Shown: positions 1 to 8,919 of the stretch, in pieces
How the letters are laid out: the number at the start of each line of letters is the position of its first letter
Numbering within the stretch: position 1 is the stretch's first letter
From: Streptomyces resistomycificus
GTDB lineage: Bacteria; Actinomycetota; Actinomycetes; Streptomycetales; Streptomycetaceae
Reading direction: 5' to 3'
Assembly (NCBI RefSeq): GCF_001514265.1
Contig: NZ_KQ948992.1
Location: forward strand, 1 to 64,000
DNA length: 64,000 bases
Translations under genes and position numbers: made by a program
Notes under the pieces: generated by a model
What the model saw: the letters and a program-made list of their open reading frames with translations, nothing else
Database searches by the model: none
Told to the model about the DNA's origin: nothing

Positions 1-8
1 AATCTTTG

Positions 9-44
9 AGAAAACCCCCGTGCCATTCGGCACGGGGGTTTTCT
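9..44 (-). terminator. Intrinsic terminator of the ABC/two-component operon
   Basis: A perfect 16-bp stem (9-24 with 29-44) closes on the four-base loop ATTC. The outer A/T pairs give a U-run on either strand. It lies 30 bp past the stop of the response-regulator gene, the last gene of the minus-strand operon that starts at 3744. Its symmetry means it could also stop transcription from beyond the left edge. Confidence 0.85.
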
Positions 45-74
45 GCGTTTCGGGAAAAGTTTGCCCTGCCGGCT

Positions 75-752
75 TCAGGACGGCTCCACGAGCTTTGTGT
101 CGTACGCCAGGATCACCGCCTGCACGCGGTCCCGGCAGCCCGTCTTCGACAGGATCCGGCCCACGTGGGTTTTCACCGTGGACTCGGCCAGGTGGAGACG
201 CGTGGCTATCTCGGTGTTCGTCCAGCCCTGGCCGATGACGGTGAGGATCTCGCGTTCGCGGTCCGTGAGGGAGACCAGGCGGGGATCGTCCGCCGCACGG
301 GCCGGGGTGTCGTCCGGGGTGCCTGTCGGCAGGTGCTGGGCGTAGGTGTCCAGGAGGCGTCGGGTCAGGCTGGGGGCCACCACCGCGTCGCCGGTCGCCA
401 CCGCGCGGATGCCGGAGAGGAGCTCCTCCGGCTGGGCGTCTTTGACCAGGAAGCCGGAAGCGCCGGCGCGCAGACCGGCGTAGGCGTACTCGTCGAGGTC
501 GAAGGTGGTCAGGATGAGGACGCGGGTGCGGGCGCCGGTGGCGACGATGCGGCGGGTGGCCTCGATGCCGTCCAGGCCGGGCATGCGGACGTCCATCAGG
601 ACGACGTCGGGATGGAGCTCTGCGGTCAGGCGGGTCGCCTCGGTGCCGTTCGTCGCCTCGCCGAGAACCGCCATGTCGTCCTGGCTCTCCAGCAGCATGC
701 GGAAGCCGAAGCGCTGGAGGGGCTGGTCGTCGGCGATGAGGACGGTGGTCAC
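75..752 (-). CDS. NarL/LuxR-family response regulator
   Basis: This 225-residue protein is the DNA-binding half of a two-component system. Its N-terminal receiver domain has the acidic pair D8/D9, the expected phospho-acceptor D54 (motif LMDVRMPG) and K104. The C-terminal LuxR-type helix-turn-helix spans about residues 155-215 and contains LTDREREIL and STVKTHVGRIL. Its start overlaps the stop of the histidine kinase gene by 4 bp, so the two are probably translationally coupled. It is the last gene of the order ATPase, permease, kinase, regulator. Regulation of its own operon through the palindrome at 3811-3828 is an inference; the signal is unknown. Confidence 0.95.
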   Translation of the reverse strand: MTTVLIADDQPLQRFGFRMLLESQDDMAVLGEATNGTEATRLTAELHPDVVLMDVRMPGLDGIEATRRIVATGARTRVLILTTFDLDEYAYAGLRAGASGFLVKDAQPEELLSGIRAVATGDAVVAPSLTRRLLDTYAQHLPTGTPDDTPARAADDPRLVSLTDREREILTVIGQGWTNTEIATRLHLAESTVKTHVGRILSKTGCRDRVQAVILAYDTKLVEPS

Positions 753-2017
753 TGCGGGGATTCCTCCGGGAGGTGAAGGTGGACACGCCAGCCCTGTTCC
801 GGGTGCGGGCGTGGGCCGGCCTCAAGTGTGCCGCCGTACAGGGCTGTTCGCTCGCGCATTCCGGGCAGGCCGCGGCCTGCGGTGTCGTGGGGCTCGGAGC
901 CGCCGCGGCCGGTGTCGGTCACGGTGACGGTCACGGCGCCGGTGTCGCCGTAGGAGAGGTCGATGCGTGAGGTGGCGCCCGGGCCCGCGTGTTTGAGGGT
1001 GTTGGTGAGCGATTCCTGGATGACGCGGTAGACGGTGAGCTGGCGGCCCGGGGTGATGGCGCCGGTGCCCCGCAGGGTGGTGTGGACGGGGAGGCCGGCG
1101 GCGCGGACGCCCTCGACCAGGTGGTCGAGGTCGGTGAGGGTGGGCTGGGGGGCCAGTTCCGGGGTGGCGTCCCTCTCCTCCTCACGCAGGACGTCCAGCA
1201 GACGGCGGAGTTCCGTGAGGGCCTGGCGGCTGGTGGTGGAGATGGCCGTCAGGGCCTGGGCGGCGCGTTCGGGGGATCTGGCCGCGGCGTAGCGGCCGCC
1301 GTCGGCGAGGCCGGTGATGACGGACAGGTTGTGGCCGATGATGTCGTGCATCTCGCGGGCGATACGGGCGCGCTCCGCGGCGGCGGCGAGCCGGGCCTGC
1401 TGGTCGCGTTCGACCTCCAGACGGCGGGCGCGGTCCTCCAGTGCCTCGGTGTAGTTGCGGCGGGTGCGGACCGTGATGCCGATGGCCGCGGCCAGCACGA
1501 CGGACATCAGCACCGGGACGATGTCCTGGTCCGGGCTGCCCTGCGGGTGGCGGGCGGCCAGCACGGCCATGGGCGCGGTGATCAGGGCCGTCGCCCACCA
1601 CAGATCGCGCGCGGGGCGGCGCAGCGCGAGGTGGAAGACGACGAGCAGCTGGAGCATGGCGGCCTGGAGGGCGATGCCGGTCCAGGCGTTGACCAGGGAG
1701 ACCGGGGCGATGGCCAGGAGGACCGCCCGGGGGTGGGTGCGTCGCCACAGGAGGGGGAGCGAGAAGGCGAGGCTGAGGGCCAGGACCAGTCGGCGGGGGC
1801 TGCCCGTGTCGCGGGCCACGTTGAGCCAGCCGCCGCCGAAGTAGTCGATCAGGGCGGCCGTCACCCAGAAGCCGGTGAGGTGCAGGTCCCAGACGAGGGG
1901 GTGACGCCGGTCGAAGGCGCGTACGCGTCGGGTGAGGCGGTGGACGTACTCGGTGAGGGGCTCCGGCGTCCGGGCCTCGGGTGTGGGCCGCGCTTCTGGT
2001 TGCGTCACGGTGTCCAT
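749..2017 (-). CDS. HisKA_3-type sensor histidine kinase
   Basis: This 422-residue membrane kinase is the partner of the adjacent LuxR-type regulator. Hydrophobic segments lie at about residues 50-65, 78-92, 98-130, 138-155 and 165-185. A coiled region follows, then the HisKA_3 dimerisation box AREMHDIIGHNL with phospho-acceptor His224. The HATPase domain shows the N-box (QESLTNTLKHA) and the G-box (RGLPGMRER). There is no periplasmic sensor domain, so it probably senses a membrane signal, as in other kinases paired with ABC exporters. The gene begins 24 bp after the permease stop and overlaps the regulator by 4 bp. Confidence 0.94.
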   Translation of the reverse strand: MDTVTQPEARPTPEARTPEPLTEYVHRLTRRVRAFDRRHPLVWDLHLTGFWVTAALIDYFGGGWLNVARDTGSPRRLVLALSLAFSLPLLWRRTHPRAVLLAIAPVSLVNAWTGIALQAAMLQLLVVFHLALRRPARDLWWATALITAPMAVLAARHPQGSPDQDIVPVLMSVVLAAAIGITVRTRRNYTEALEDRARRLEVERDQQARLAAAAERARIAREMHDIIGHNLSVITGLADGGRYAAARSPERAAQALTAISTTSRQALTELRRLLDVLREEERDATPELAPQPTLTDLDHLVEGVRAAGLPVHTTLRGTGAITPGRQLTVYRVIQESLTNTLKHAGPGATSRIDLSYGDTGAVTVTVTDTGRGGSEPHDTAGRGLPGMRERTALYGGTLEAGPRPHPEQGWRVHLHLPEESPQ

Positions 2018-2041
2018 GGTGGGTGTTCTCTTCTCCGTGTG

Positions 2042-2827
2042 TCAGACGTCCCGTCGTTTCAGGACCAGCGCGGCTGCGGCGAGGGTGGCCACCGTCCACA
2101 GGAGCATGGCCAGGAGTGCCGTGCCCGGGGAGGTGGATCCCGGCAACTGCTGGGCCGTGGTGAGGGTTTCCAGGGCGCGGCCGGGGAAGAGGCGGACCGC
2201 GTCGTCGACGAAGTCGTAGGGAAGCATCGCCAGCACCTCCGGGACGATCATGACGAGGCCGATGAACGCGCCCGTGGCGATCGGGACCGAACGCACGAGG
2301 GCACCGATAGCGAGGGCGAGTACGGCGAGGAGCGCGAGGCCGGCGGCGTTGCCGATGAGGGCGCGCAGAATGCCCGGGTCTCCGAGGGAGGCGGCGTGGT
2401 CGGTGCCGGTGAGGAAGGACTGGGCGAGGGGGAAGGTGAGGAGGTTCGTCCACAGGGTGAGGGGGAAGGTGATCGCGGCGAGGACGGCGGCCTTGGACCA
2501 GAGCACCGGCAGACGGCGCGGTACCGCTGTCATCGTGGCGCGGATCTGGCCCGTCGAGTACTCGCCGGCCGTCGAGAGGATGCCCAGGACACCCAGGTTG
2601 ACCTGGGCGAACTGGGTTCCCAGGAGGACGAGGACGACGGTGTCCAGTTCGCCTTCGCCGCTGCCGTCGTAGGCCGCGCTGATCCCTGCGCCCATGGCGA
2701 GGGTGAGGGCGCTCGTCGCGACGAGGGTGATCCAGGTCGAGCGCAGGGTGCGGAGCTTGTGCCATTCCGAGCGCAGGACCCCCGTGGGTGTCACGCGGTA
2801 CGGGACGGTCGTGGTGGCGGTGGTCAT
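2042..2827 (-). CDS. ABC-2 type transporter permease
   Basis: This 261-residue protein has about six hydrophobic segments and no ATPase motifs. It is the membrane subunit of the ABC exporter encoded with the upstream ATPase. The start was placed at the ATG at 2827 because its ATGA overlaps the ATPase stop; the much longer open frame upstream lies antisense to other genes. The N-terminal pattern SEWHKLRTLRSTW is typical of ABC-2 permeases of actinobacterial lantibiotic-immunity-like or stress exporters. The substrate cannot be read from the sequence. Confidence 0.9.
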   Translation of the reverse strand: MTTATTTVPYRVTPTGVLRSEWHKLRTLRSTWITLVATSALTLAMGAGISAAYDGSGEGELDTVVLVLLGTQFAQVNLGVLGILSTAGEYSTGQIRATMTAVPRRLPVLWSKAAVLAAITFPLTLWTNLLTFPLAQSFLTGTDHAASLGDPGILRALIGNAAGLALLAVLALAIGALVRSVPIATGAFIGLVMIVPEVLAMLPYDFVDDAVRLFPGRALETLTTAQQLPGSTSPGTALLAMLLWTVATLAAAALVLKRRDV

Positions 2828-3744
2828 GCCACGGCTCCTTCCGGGGCCGCGGTGAACTCGACGGCGTCGCGGGTGAGGTCCATGAAGGCCTCCTCCAAGG
2901 AGGCGTTGTCGGGGGTGAGTTCGAAGACGGGGATGCCGTGGGCGGCCGCCGTGCGGCCGATGTGTTCGGCGTCCGTGCCGTGGACTTCGAGGGTGCCGGG
3001 GGTGGGGCCGGCGATGTCGACGCCGGGTGCGGAGAGCAGGCGCATGAGGGTCTCCGCCTCCGGGGTGACGACCTTGACGGTGCCCGCTCCCGACTGCCGT
3101 ACGAAGTGGGCGACCGTGGTGTCGGCGAGGAGGCGGCCGCGGCCGATGATGACCAGGTGGTCGGCGGTGAGGGCCATCTCGCTCATCAGGTGGGAGGAGA
3201 CGAGGACCGTACGGCCCTCCGCGGCCAGGGACTTGAGGAGGTTGCGGATCCAGAGCACGCCCTCGGGGTCGAGCCCGTTGACCGGTTCGTCGAGGACGAC
3301 GGTGGCCGGGTCGCCGAGCAACGCGGCCGCCATGCCCAGGCGTTGGCCCATGCCGAGGGAGAAGCCCTTGACGCGGCGGTGGGCCACGTCGGTGAGGCCG
3401 GTGACGTCCAGGACGTGGTCGACGCGGGACCTGGGGATGCCGTGGGTGAGGGCGAGGGCGCGCAGGTGATGGTGGGCGGTGCGGCCGGGGTGGACCGAGC
3501 GGGCCTCCAGGAGGGCGCCGACCTCGTGGAGGGGCGCGGGGTGGGCGGCGTAGGCGCGTCCGCCGACGGTGGCGTGGCCGCGGGTGGGGGTGTCCAGGCC
3601 GAGGATCATGCGCATGGTCGTGGACTTGCCGGCGCCGTTCGGGCCGAGGAAGCCGGTGACGGTGCCGGGACGGACGGTGAAGGACAGGTCGTGCACGACG
3701 GTTTTGCCGCCGTAGCGCTTGGTGAGGTCCTGTGCCGTAATCAT
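2824..3744 (-). CDS. ABC transporter ATP-binding protein
   Basis: This 306-residue ATPase energises the neighbouring ABC-2 permease. The P-loop GPNGAGKST is at residues 34-42, followed by the signature-like FSLGMGQRLGMA and Walker B VVLDEPVNGLDP. The C-terminal extension of about 90 residues is usual for the drug-exporter (DrrA/CcmA-like) class. The ATG at 3744 was preferred over an in-frame start at 3840 because alignment to the family begins at MITAQDLTKRYGG. It is the first gene of the operon; the palindrome 67 bp upstream is its likely control site. Confidence 0.93.
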   Translation of the reverse strand: MITAQDLTKRYGGKTVVHDLSFTVRPGTVTGFLGPNGAGKSTTMRMILGLDTPTRGHATVGGRAYAAHPAPLHEVGALLEARSVHPGRTAHHHLRALALTHGIPRSRVDHVLDVTGLTDVAHRRVKGFSLGMGQRLGMAAALLGDPATVVLDEPVNGLDPEGVLWIRNLLKSLAAEGRTVLVSSHLMSEMALTADHLVIIGRGRLLADTTVAHFVRQSGAGTVKVVTPEAETLMRLLSAPGVDIAGPTPGTLEVHGTDAEHIGRTAAAHGIPVFELTPDNASLEEAFMDLTRDAVEFTAAPEGAVA

Positions 3745-3810
3745 GCTTCGATGCTCGTCCGGGAGCGGGCGCCGGGCGTCGGACCGTGGGCAGTGTCCGA
3801 GGTGGGAGGC

Positions 3811-3828
3811 GTAGTACCCGGGTACTAC
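3811..3828. promoter_or_regulatory. 18-bp perfect palindrome between divergent genes
   Basis: The sequence GTAGTACCCGGGTACTAC is fully self-complementary. It lies between the ABC ATPase start (3744, minus) and the GNAT start (3839, plus), ending only 10 bp before the latter. Its position suggests an operator for the operon's own LuxR-type regulator or for a repressor acting on both genes. No experiment or database match supports a specific protein. Confidence 0.6.
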
Positions 3829-3838
3829 GGTGGCGGGC

Positions 3839-4390
3839 ATGAGCAGTTATGTGATCCGGTCCGTGCGTGCCGACGAGTGGCCTGCGGCGAAGGAGTTGCG
3901 GCTGGCCGCGTTGCGGGATCCCGTCGCGCATCTCGCCTTTCTGGAGACCTTCGAGGAGGCCGCCGCCAGGCCGGACTCCTTCTGGCAGGAGCGGACGGCC
4001 GGGGGCGCGGAGGGGGCGTCCGGGAAGCAGCAGATCATCGCCGAGGCGCCGGACGGAGGGTGGGTCGCCACGCTGACCGTGCTGATGGAGGAGCCCGGGA
4101 CGACGGACTGGGCCGGGTTTCCGGTGGAGCGGAAGCAGGCGCACGTCGTCGGGGTGTTCGTGCGGCCCGAGGAGCGGGGGAGCGGGCTGACCGACGTGCT
4201 GTTCGACGCCGCTGTGGAGTGGTCGTGGGAGCAGGGCGCCGAGCGGGTGCGGCTCATCGTGCACGAGGAGAACGGGCGGGCGCAGCGGTTCTACCGGAAG
4301 GTGGGGTTCTCGCCGAGCGGGGTGACGGTGGCGTTGGGGGACGAGGGGGAGCGGGAGCTGGAGTTCGTCCTGGAGCGCGTGGGGGACTGA
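3839..4390 (+). CDS. GNAT-family N-acetyltransferase
   Basis: This 183-residue acetyltransferase has the acetyl-CoA-binding stretch around residues 102-116 (VGVFVRPEERGSG) and the C-terminal motif NGRAQRFYRKVGF. The substrate is unknown. The ATG at 3839 was chosen over a GTG 9 bp upstream because the family normally starts at the SYVIRSVRADEW strand. The gene diverges from the ABC operon, and the shared palindrome lies where its ribosome-binding site would be. Control of translation or a very short leader is therefore possible. Confidence 0.88.
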   Translation: MSSYVIRSVRADEWPAAKELRLAALRDPVAHLAFLETFEEAAARPDSFWQERTAGGAEGASGKQQIIAEAPDGGWVATLTVLMEEPGTTDWAGFPVERKQAHVVGVFVRPEERGSGLTDVLFDAAVEWSWEQGAERVRLIVHEENGRAQRFYRKVGFSPSGVTVALGDEGERELEFVLERVGD

Positions 4391-4436
4391 GGGGGCTTGG
4401 GCTGAGGGGAGCCGGGCTTGCGGGGACCCGGGCTGA

Positions 4437-5915
4437 CTACACCGGCAGTTCGATGTCCGGCCAGCGGGTGCGGGCCTGTTCGCGGGAGCGGAGCAGGGCC
4501 AGGGTGGGCAGGCCCCGGTCCGGTCCGGCGGCCAGCAGCTCCGGGAGCTGGGGAAGCGGAGCCACGGCGGCGACGTCGTCCAGGACGAGCGTCATTGGTG
4601 GGTCGAGGCGACCGGAGGATGACCGTTCGGCCATGCGCCGGCCGCGCTCGACCACGCTTGAGGCGAGGGCGGTGAGGAGGGGCATCGCACCCGGATCGGT
4701 CCGGGGGTCCTCGATGGATTCACCGACCACATAAAGCGTGCCCCCTTCGTCCACGAAGGAATCCAAGGCGAGCGCATCAGTTCGGTTGGGAGTGCATGCC
4801 TCGCGGACGTTGAGGGTGAAGAGTGCGGCGAGTGCGCGGGAGGTCAACTCCTGCGCGATGTCCTTGCGTTCGGGGTGCGCGGTGAGCGCGGCCTCGAGTT
4901 CGCCGGCTGAGCCGGGTGCCGCCTTGGGGTTCGTACGAAGCGTTCGTACGGCGTCCTGGATCTGGGTGCCCTGGCACCAGCGGTGGACGTGACGGATGGT
5001 GCGGCCGTCGATGGCGGCGGCGTGCAGATAGCTCCGCAGGAGCGTTTCGGCGGTGTCGCTGACCGCTTGGTCGAGGCGGGCGGTGGGGCGGACCGGGGCC
5101 AGGAGGGCGGTGGCTCTGGTGGCCGCCGTCTGCTTGTCCTCGCAGCCGGTGGTGGGGGACCAGTGGAGGCGGGCCGGGGTGTCGCAGAGGTGGGTGGGGT
5201 CGTAGACGTGGACCGGGCCCAGTTTGGCTCGGGCGTCCTTGGTGTCCTGCCAGAGGGCGGGGTTCGAGGTGATGACGAGGGCGGGGCCCTCCGCGTCGCG
5301 TACGGCCTGGGTGGCGGTGGAGCGGCGGGTTTCCGGCGGGCCGTACAGCACCGCGCCTTCGGGGCGGTTGGCTTCCCACCCGCCCACCGGGGCGGATTGC
5401 GCCGGTGCCGTCTCCTGGAGGACCGCCGTCGGCTCAGGCCGCGGCTCCGTGCGCGGTACCGGCACCTCGTGGACCTCGGGTGTCGGCACCGGCACCGGCT
5501 CCGGCGCCACCGCCTGCTTCCACTGCTCCACCCGCTCCACCCGCCGCCTCGCCCTGACCGCCCGCCACCGTGCCACCGTGCCCATCACGAACACCGTCAG
5601 GACGATCAGGATCATGACCTGGCCGATGAGCAGGCCCCAGAAGAGGCCGTAGCCCGAGAGGTCGGACGCGGGGGCGTCCGGCCAGGCGCCGGGGATGTCG
5701 TGGGGCTGGGCGACGAGGTGGCGGATGGCGAGGGGGGCGCGGGTGAAGGTGACGCCGTCGGGCCAGGAGCCGTGGGCGAACAGGGCTGCCAGGCCGGTGG
5801 CGGACCAGACCAGCAGGGTCATGCCGAGGAGGAAGGCGAGTATGCCGACCAGCAGGCCGTCGGGGATGCCTCCCTGGCCGTCCTGCCGACGGTCCCGCTG
5901 GTCACCCGGTCTCAT
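4437..5915 (-). CDS. VirD4/TraG-like protein with degenerate nucleotide-binding motifs
   Basis: This 492-residue protein is the last gene of the type IV secretion-like operon. Two N-terminal membrane segments (about residues 20-48 and 90-115) are followed by a charged linker rich in Pro and Glu. A TraG/VirD4-like domain follows, with recognisable blocks such as VHVYDPTHL, LHWSPTTGC and the TraM-docking-like final part. The position of the P-loop reads GPPETRRST, lacking both the conserved Gly and Lys, and Walker B reads LVLDDVAAV. The protein stops at a point where canonical TraG continues. It is probably a structural or regulatory relative, not a working coupling ATPase; that is inference. 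Confidence 0.82.
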   Translation of the reverse strand: MRPGDQRDRRQDGQGGIPDGLLVGILAFLLGMTLLVWSATGLAALFAHGSWPDGVTFTRAPLAIRHLVAQPHDIPGAWPDAPASDLSGYGLFWGLLIGQVMILIVLTVFVMGTVARWRAVRARRRVERVEQWKQAVAPEPVPVPTPEVHEVPVPRTEPRPEPTAVLQETAPAQSAPVGGWEANRPEGAVLYGPPETRRSTATQAVRDAEGPALVITSNPALWQDTKDARAKLGPVHVYDPTHLCDTPARLHWSPTTGCEDKQTAATRATALLAPVRPTARLDQAVSDTAETLLRSYLHAAAIDGRTIRHVHRWCQGTQIQDAVRTLRTNPKAAPGSAGELEAALTAHPERKDIAQELTSRALAALFTLNVREACTPNRTDALALDSFVDEGGTLYVVGESIEDPRTDPGAMPLLTALASSVVERGRRMAERSSSGRLDPPMTLVLDDVAAVAPLPQLPELLAAGPDRGLPTLALLRSREQARTRWPDIELPV

Positions 5916-5933
5916 TCTTCTCCCCGGCTCTGC

Positions 5934-7349
5934 CTACGCCACCGTCGACTCGGAGTCGCCGAGGTGCTGTTCCACGAACGCCGCCGCCCGTTCCTCCGCC
6001 TCCAGTTCGGCGGCGCGCAGGGCGTCGTCGTTCAGGTCGCGGTCGACGGAGGACTCGGTCATCGCGCGGTCGGTGAAGACCAGGGGACGTTCGGTCTCGG
6101 TGATCAGGTGTTTGACGACCTGGACGTTGCCGTTGACGTCCCAGACGGCGATGCCGGGTGTGAGGGACGGGATGATCTCCACCGCCCAGCGGGGCAGGCC
6201 GAGCACCCGGCCCGTCGACCTGGCCTCGTCCGCCTTCTGGGCGTAGATGGTCCGTGTCGAGGCCATCTTCAGGATGGCCGCGGCCTCCTTGGCCGCCGCC
6301 CCGTCCACCACGTCGGACAGGTGGTGGACCACCGCCACGAACGACAGACCCAGTCGGCGGCCGAACTTCAGCAGCCGCTGGAAGAGCTGGGCCACGAACG
6401 GGCTGTTGATGATGTGCCAGGCCTCCTCGACCAGGAAGATGCGCTTCTTCCGGTCGGGGCGGATCCAGGTGTGCTCCAGCCACACGCCGACGATCGCCAT
6501 GAGGATGGGCATGGCGATGGAGTTGCGGTCGATGTGGGACAGGTCGAACACGATCAGCGGCGCGTCGAGGTCGATGCCGACCGTCGTCGGGCCGTCGAAC
6601 ATGCCCCTGAGGTCACCGTCGACCAGCCGGTCCAGGACCAGTGCCACGTCCAGGCCCCACGCCCGTACGTCGTCTATGTCGACGTTCATCGCCTCGGCGG
6701 ACTCCGGTTCGGGGTGCCGTAGCTGCTCGACGATGTCGGTCAGGACGGGCTGGCGTTCGACGATCGTCTCGTTGACGTACGCGTGCGCCACCTTGAGGGC
6801 GAAGCCGGAGCGCTCGTCGAGGCCGTGACCCATCGCGACCTCGATGATGGTCCGCAGCAGGGCGAGCTGTCCGGTCGTGGTGATCGCCGGGTCGAGCGGG
6901 TTGAGCCGGATGCCCTGGTCGAGTGCCGCCATCGGGTCCAGCCGGATGGGAGTTATTCCCAGCTCCTGCGCGATGAGGTTCCACTCACCGGCGCCGTCCT
7001 CGCCCTGGGCGTCGAGGACGACGACCTGGCGGTCCTTGAAGCGGAGCTGGCGCAGGACGTACGTCTTCTCCAGCGCCGACTTGCCGTTGCCGGACTCGCC
7101 GAGGACCAGCCAGTGCGGGGCGGGGAGCTGCTGGCCGTACAGCTGGAAGGGGTCGTAGATGTAGCCCTTCCCGGAGTAGACCTCGCGGCCGATGATGACG
7201 CCCGAGTCGCCGAGGCCGGGGGCGGCGGTCGGGAGGTAGACCGCCTGGGCCTGACCTGTGGAGGTGCGTACCGGCAGGCGGGTCGTCTCGACCTTCCCGA
7301 AGAGGAAGGAGGTGAAGGCGTCGGTGAGGATGGACATCGGATCCCGCAT
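5934..7349 (-). CDS. VirB4-like secretion ATPase (C-terminal domain type)
   Basis: This 471-residue cytoplasmic ATPase should power the translocon. Walker A is LGESGNGKSALEK at about residues 83-95, and Walker B is RIFLVEEAWHI at about 301-311. The motif VAVVHHLSDV, in the sensor position of VirB4/TrbE proteins, follows. It lacks the N-terminal VirB4 half, which appears to be supplied by the preceding gene, so VirB4 looks split in two. It starts 10 bp after that gene. An ATG at 7337 is a possible alternative start; 7349 has a purine-rich GGGG upstream. Confidence 0.9.
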   Translation of the reverse strand: MRDPMSILTDAFTSFLFGKVETTRLPVRTSTGQAQAVYLPTAAPGLGDSGVIIGREVYSGKGYIYDPFQLYGQQLPAPHWLVLGESGNGKSALEKTYVLRQLRFKDRQVVVLDAQGEDGAGEWNLIAQELGITPIRLDPMAALDQGIRLNPLDPAITTTGQLALLRTIIEVAMGHGLDERSGFALKVAHAYVNETIVERQPVLTDIVEQLRHPEPESAEAMNVDIDDVRAWGLDVALVLDRLVDGDLRGMFDGPTTVGIDLDAPLIVFDLSHIDRNSIAMPILMAIVGVWLEHTWIRPDRKKRIFLVEEAWHIINSPFVAQLFQRLLKFGRRLGLSFVAVVHHLSDVVDGAAAKEAAAILKMASTRTIYAQKADEARSTGRVLGLPRWAVEIIPSLTPGIAVWDVNGNVQVVKHLITETERPLVFTDRAMTESSVDRDLNDDALRAAELEAEERAAAFVEQHLGDSESTVA

Positions 7350-7359
7350 GCGGCGGCCC

Positions 7360-8919
7360 CTACCTTCGAATGCCGGTGGCGAACGGGAGCGTGTTCACGA
7401 AGGCGCGATGGTGTTCACGGTCGCACCACTCCAGTTTCAGGTACGACTTTCCGGCCGACGCCCTGATGGTCCGCTTGTCGCGGGCCAGGGCCTCGGGTGA
7501 GCGGGAGGAGACGGTGATGTAGCCGACCAGGTTGACGCCGGCCGCGCCGCTCGCGAGGTCCTCGCCGCGCTGGTCGAGACGGTTGTGGGCGGCGATGTCG
7601 CGGGGGTCGACGGTGCGGTTCATCTTGGCGGCGCGGGAGGCCTCGGCCTCGTCGTTGGTCTTCTCGGTCAACATGCGTTCGATGGCTACCTCGGTGGGCT
7701 CGAGATCCATCGTCACCGCGACCGTTCGGATGACGTCCGGGGTGTGGACCAGGAGCGGCGCGAGGAAGTTGACGCCGACGGGGGTCATCGGCCACTCCTT
7801 CACCCAGGCCGTGGCATGGCACCAGGGGGCGCGGGTGGAGGACTCGCGGGTCTTGGCCTGGAGGAAGTTCGGCTCCATGGCGTCCAGCTCGGCCGGCCAG
7901 GCGTTGCGCTGGGTCATCGCCTGGATGTGGTCGATGGGGTGGTCCGGGTCGTACATGGAGTGGATGAGCGAGGACAGGCGGCCCTGGCCCAGCGGCTGCC
8001 GTACGCGGATGTCGGCCTCCTGGAGGCGCGAGCAGATGTCCGTCAGCTCGCGGGCCATGACGACGGCGAGGCCCGCGTCCCGGTCCAGTTTGCGGCCGTT
8101 GTGCGGGCGCGCGGCCCGGGCCATGGCGTGGGCCTCGGCGGCGAGCTCGCGGGTGTAGTGCATGCAGGCGACCATGTAGGCGCGGTGCTGCTCGCTGCTG
8201 GTCGACACCATCGACTGCAGCTGGTCGTACGACGACTGCAGCCAGGGGAGCGCCTTGTCGTCCCCGCGTACGGCGACGTCCTTGGCGTGGGCGTCGGGGT
8301 CGGCGGGCAGGGTGCGGGCGAGCATCTGCAGCCGGGTGACGAAGCCGTCGCCGTTGGCCACGTGCTTGAGCAGGGTGCCGAAGCGGTCGACGAGGGCTTC
8401 CTGGTCCTCGGAGTCGCGCAGGCCGACGCCGGGTCCCTCGATCTCGATCGCGGCGGTGACCGTACGGCGGTCCGCGTGCAGCAGTACGGCGATCTCGTCC
8501 GGGCCGAACGGGGCGGCGAGCCAGGTGATGCGGCCGATCCCGGGCGGCGGGCCGATCTCCACCTCACGCCCGTCGATGTGGGTGCCGGCCTCGACGACGC
8601 CGGAGCGGTAGGTGGTGCCCTGCTTGAGGGTGCGCTTGTAGCTGCGGTTGATCTCGAACCACTTGTAGAAGGTACGGCGCTTGTACGGCACGTAGACCGC
8701 GGCCAGCGCGAGCATGGGGAAACCCATCAGCAGCACGATGCGCAGGGTCAGGACGGGGACGAGGAGCCCGCACATCATGCCGAGGAACGCGCCCACGATG
8801 ATGAGCGCGATCTCGCCGGTCTCTCGATTCCTGCCGACGATCGCGTTCGGCCGGGCGCGGCCGATCAGATATGTACGGCGGGGCGTGACCGGATGGGACA
8901 CGTGGGACTCGGTCGTCAA
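7360..8919 (-). CDS. SCO6880/PrgI-family membrane protein (VirB3/VirB4-N-like)
   Basis: This 519-residue protein has two adjacent membrane helices (about residues 36-80), as VirB3/PrgI proteins do. A large cytoplasmic domain follows with no P-loop. It resembles the actinobacterial SCO6880 family found in conjugation-type clusters next to a VirB4 ATPase. I infer that it anchors the neighbouring ATPase to the membrane. Its ATGA start overlaps the stop of the upstream VirB6-like gene. Confidence 0.82.
   Translation of the reverse strand: MTTESHVSHPVTPRRTYLIGRARPNAIVGRNRETGEIALIIVGAFLGMMCGLLVPVLTLRIVLLMGFPMLALAAVYVPYKRRTFYKWFEINRSYKRTLKQGTTYRSGVVEAGTHIDGREVEIGPPPGIGRITWLAAPFGPDEIAVLLHADRRTVTAAIEIEGPGVGLRDSEDQEALVDRFGTLLKHVANGDGFVTRLQMLARTLPADPDAHAKDVAVRGDDKALPWLQSSYDQLQSMVSTSSEQHRAYMVACMHYTRELAAEAHAMARAARPHNGRKLDRDAGLAVVMARELTDICSRLQEADIRVRQPLGQGRLSSLIHSMYDPDHPIDHIQAMTQRNAWPAELDAMEPNFLQAKTRESSTRAPWCHATAWVKEWPMTPVGVNFLAPLLVHTPDVIRTVAVTMDLEPTEVAIERMLTEKTNDEAEASRAAKMNRTVDPRDIAAHNRLDQRGEDLASGAAGVNLVGYITVSSRSPEALARDKRTIRASAGKSYLKLEWCDREHHRAFVNTLPFATGIRR

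Noticed and set aside
989..3469. 826-codon open frame on the plus strand
   Set aside because: It lies antisense to the histidine kinase, permease and ATPase genes, is Gly/Arg/Glu-rich without domains, and arises from high GC at third positions of the real genes.
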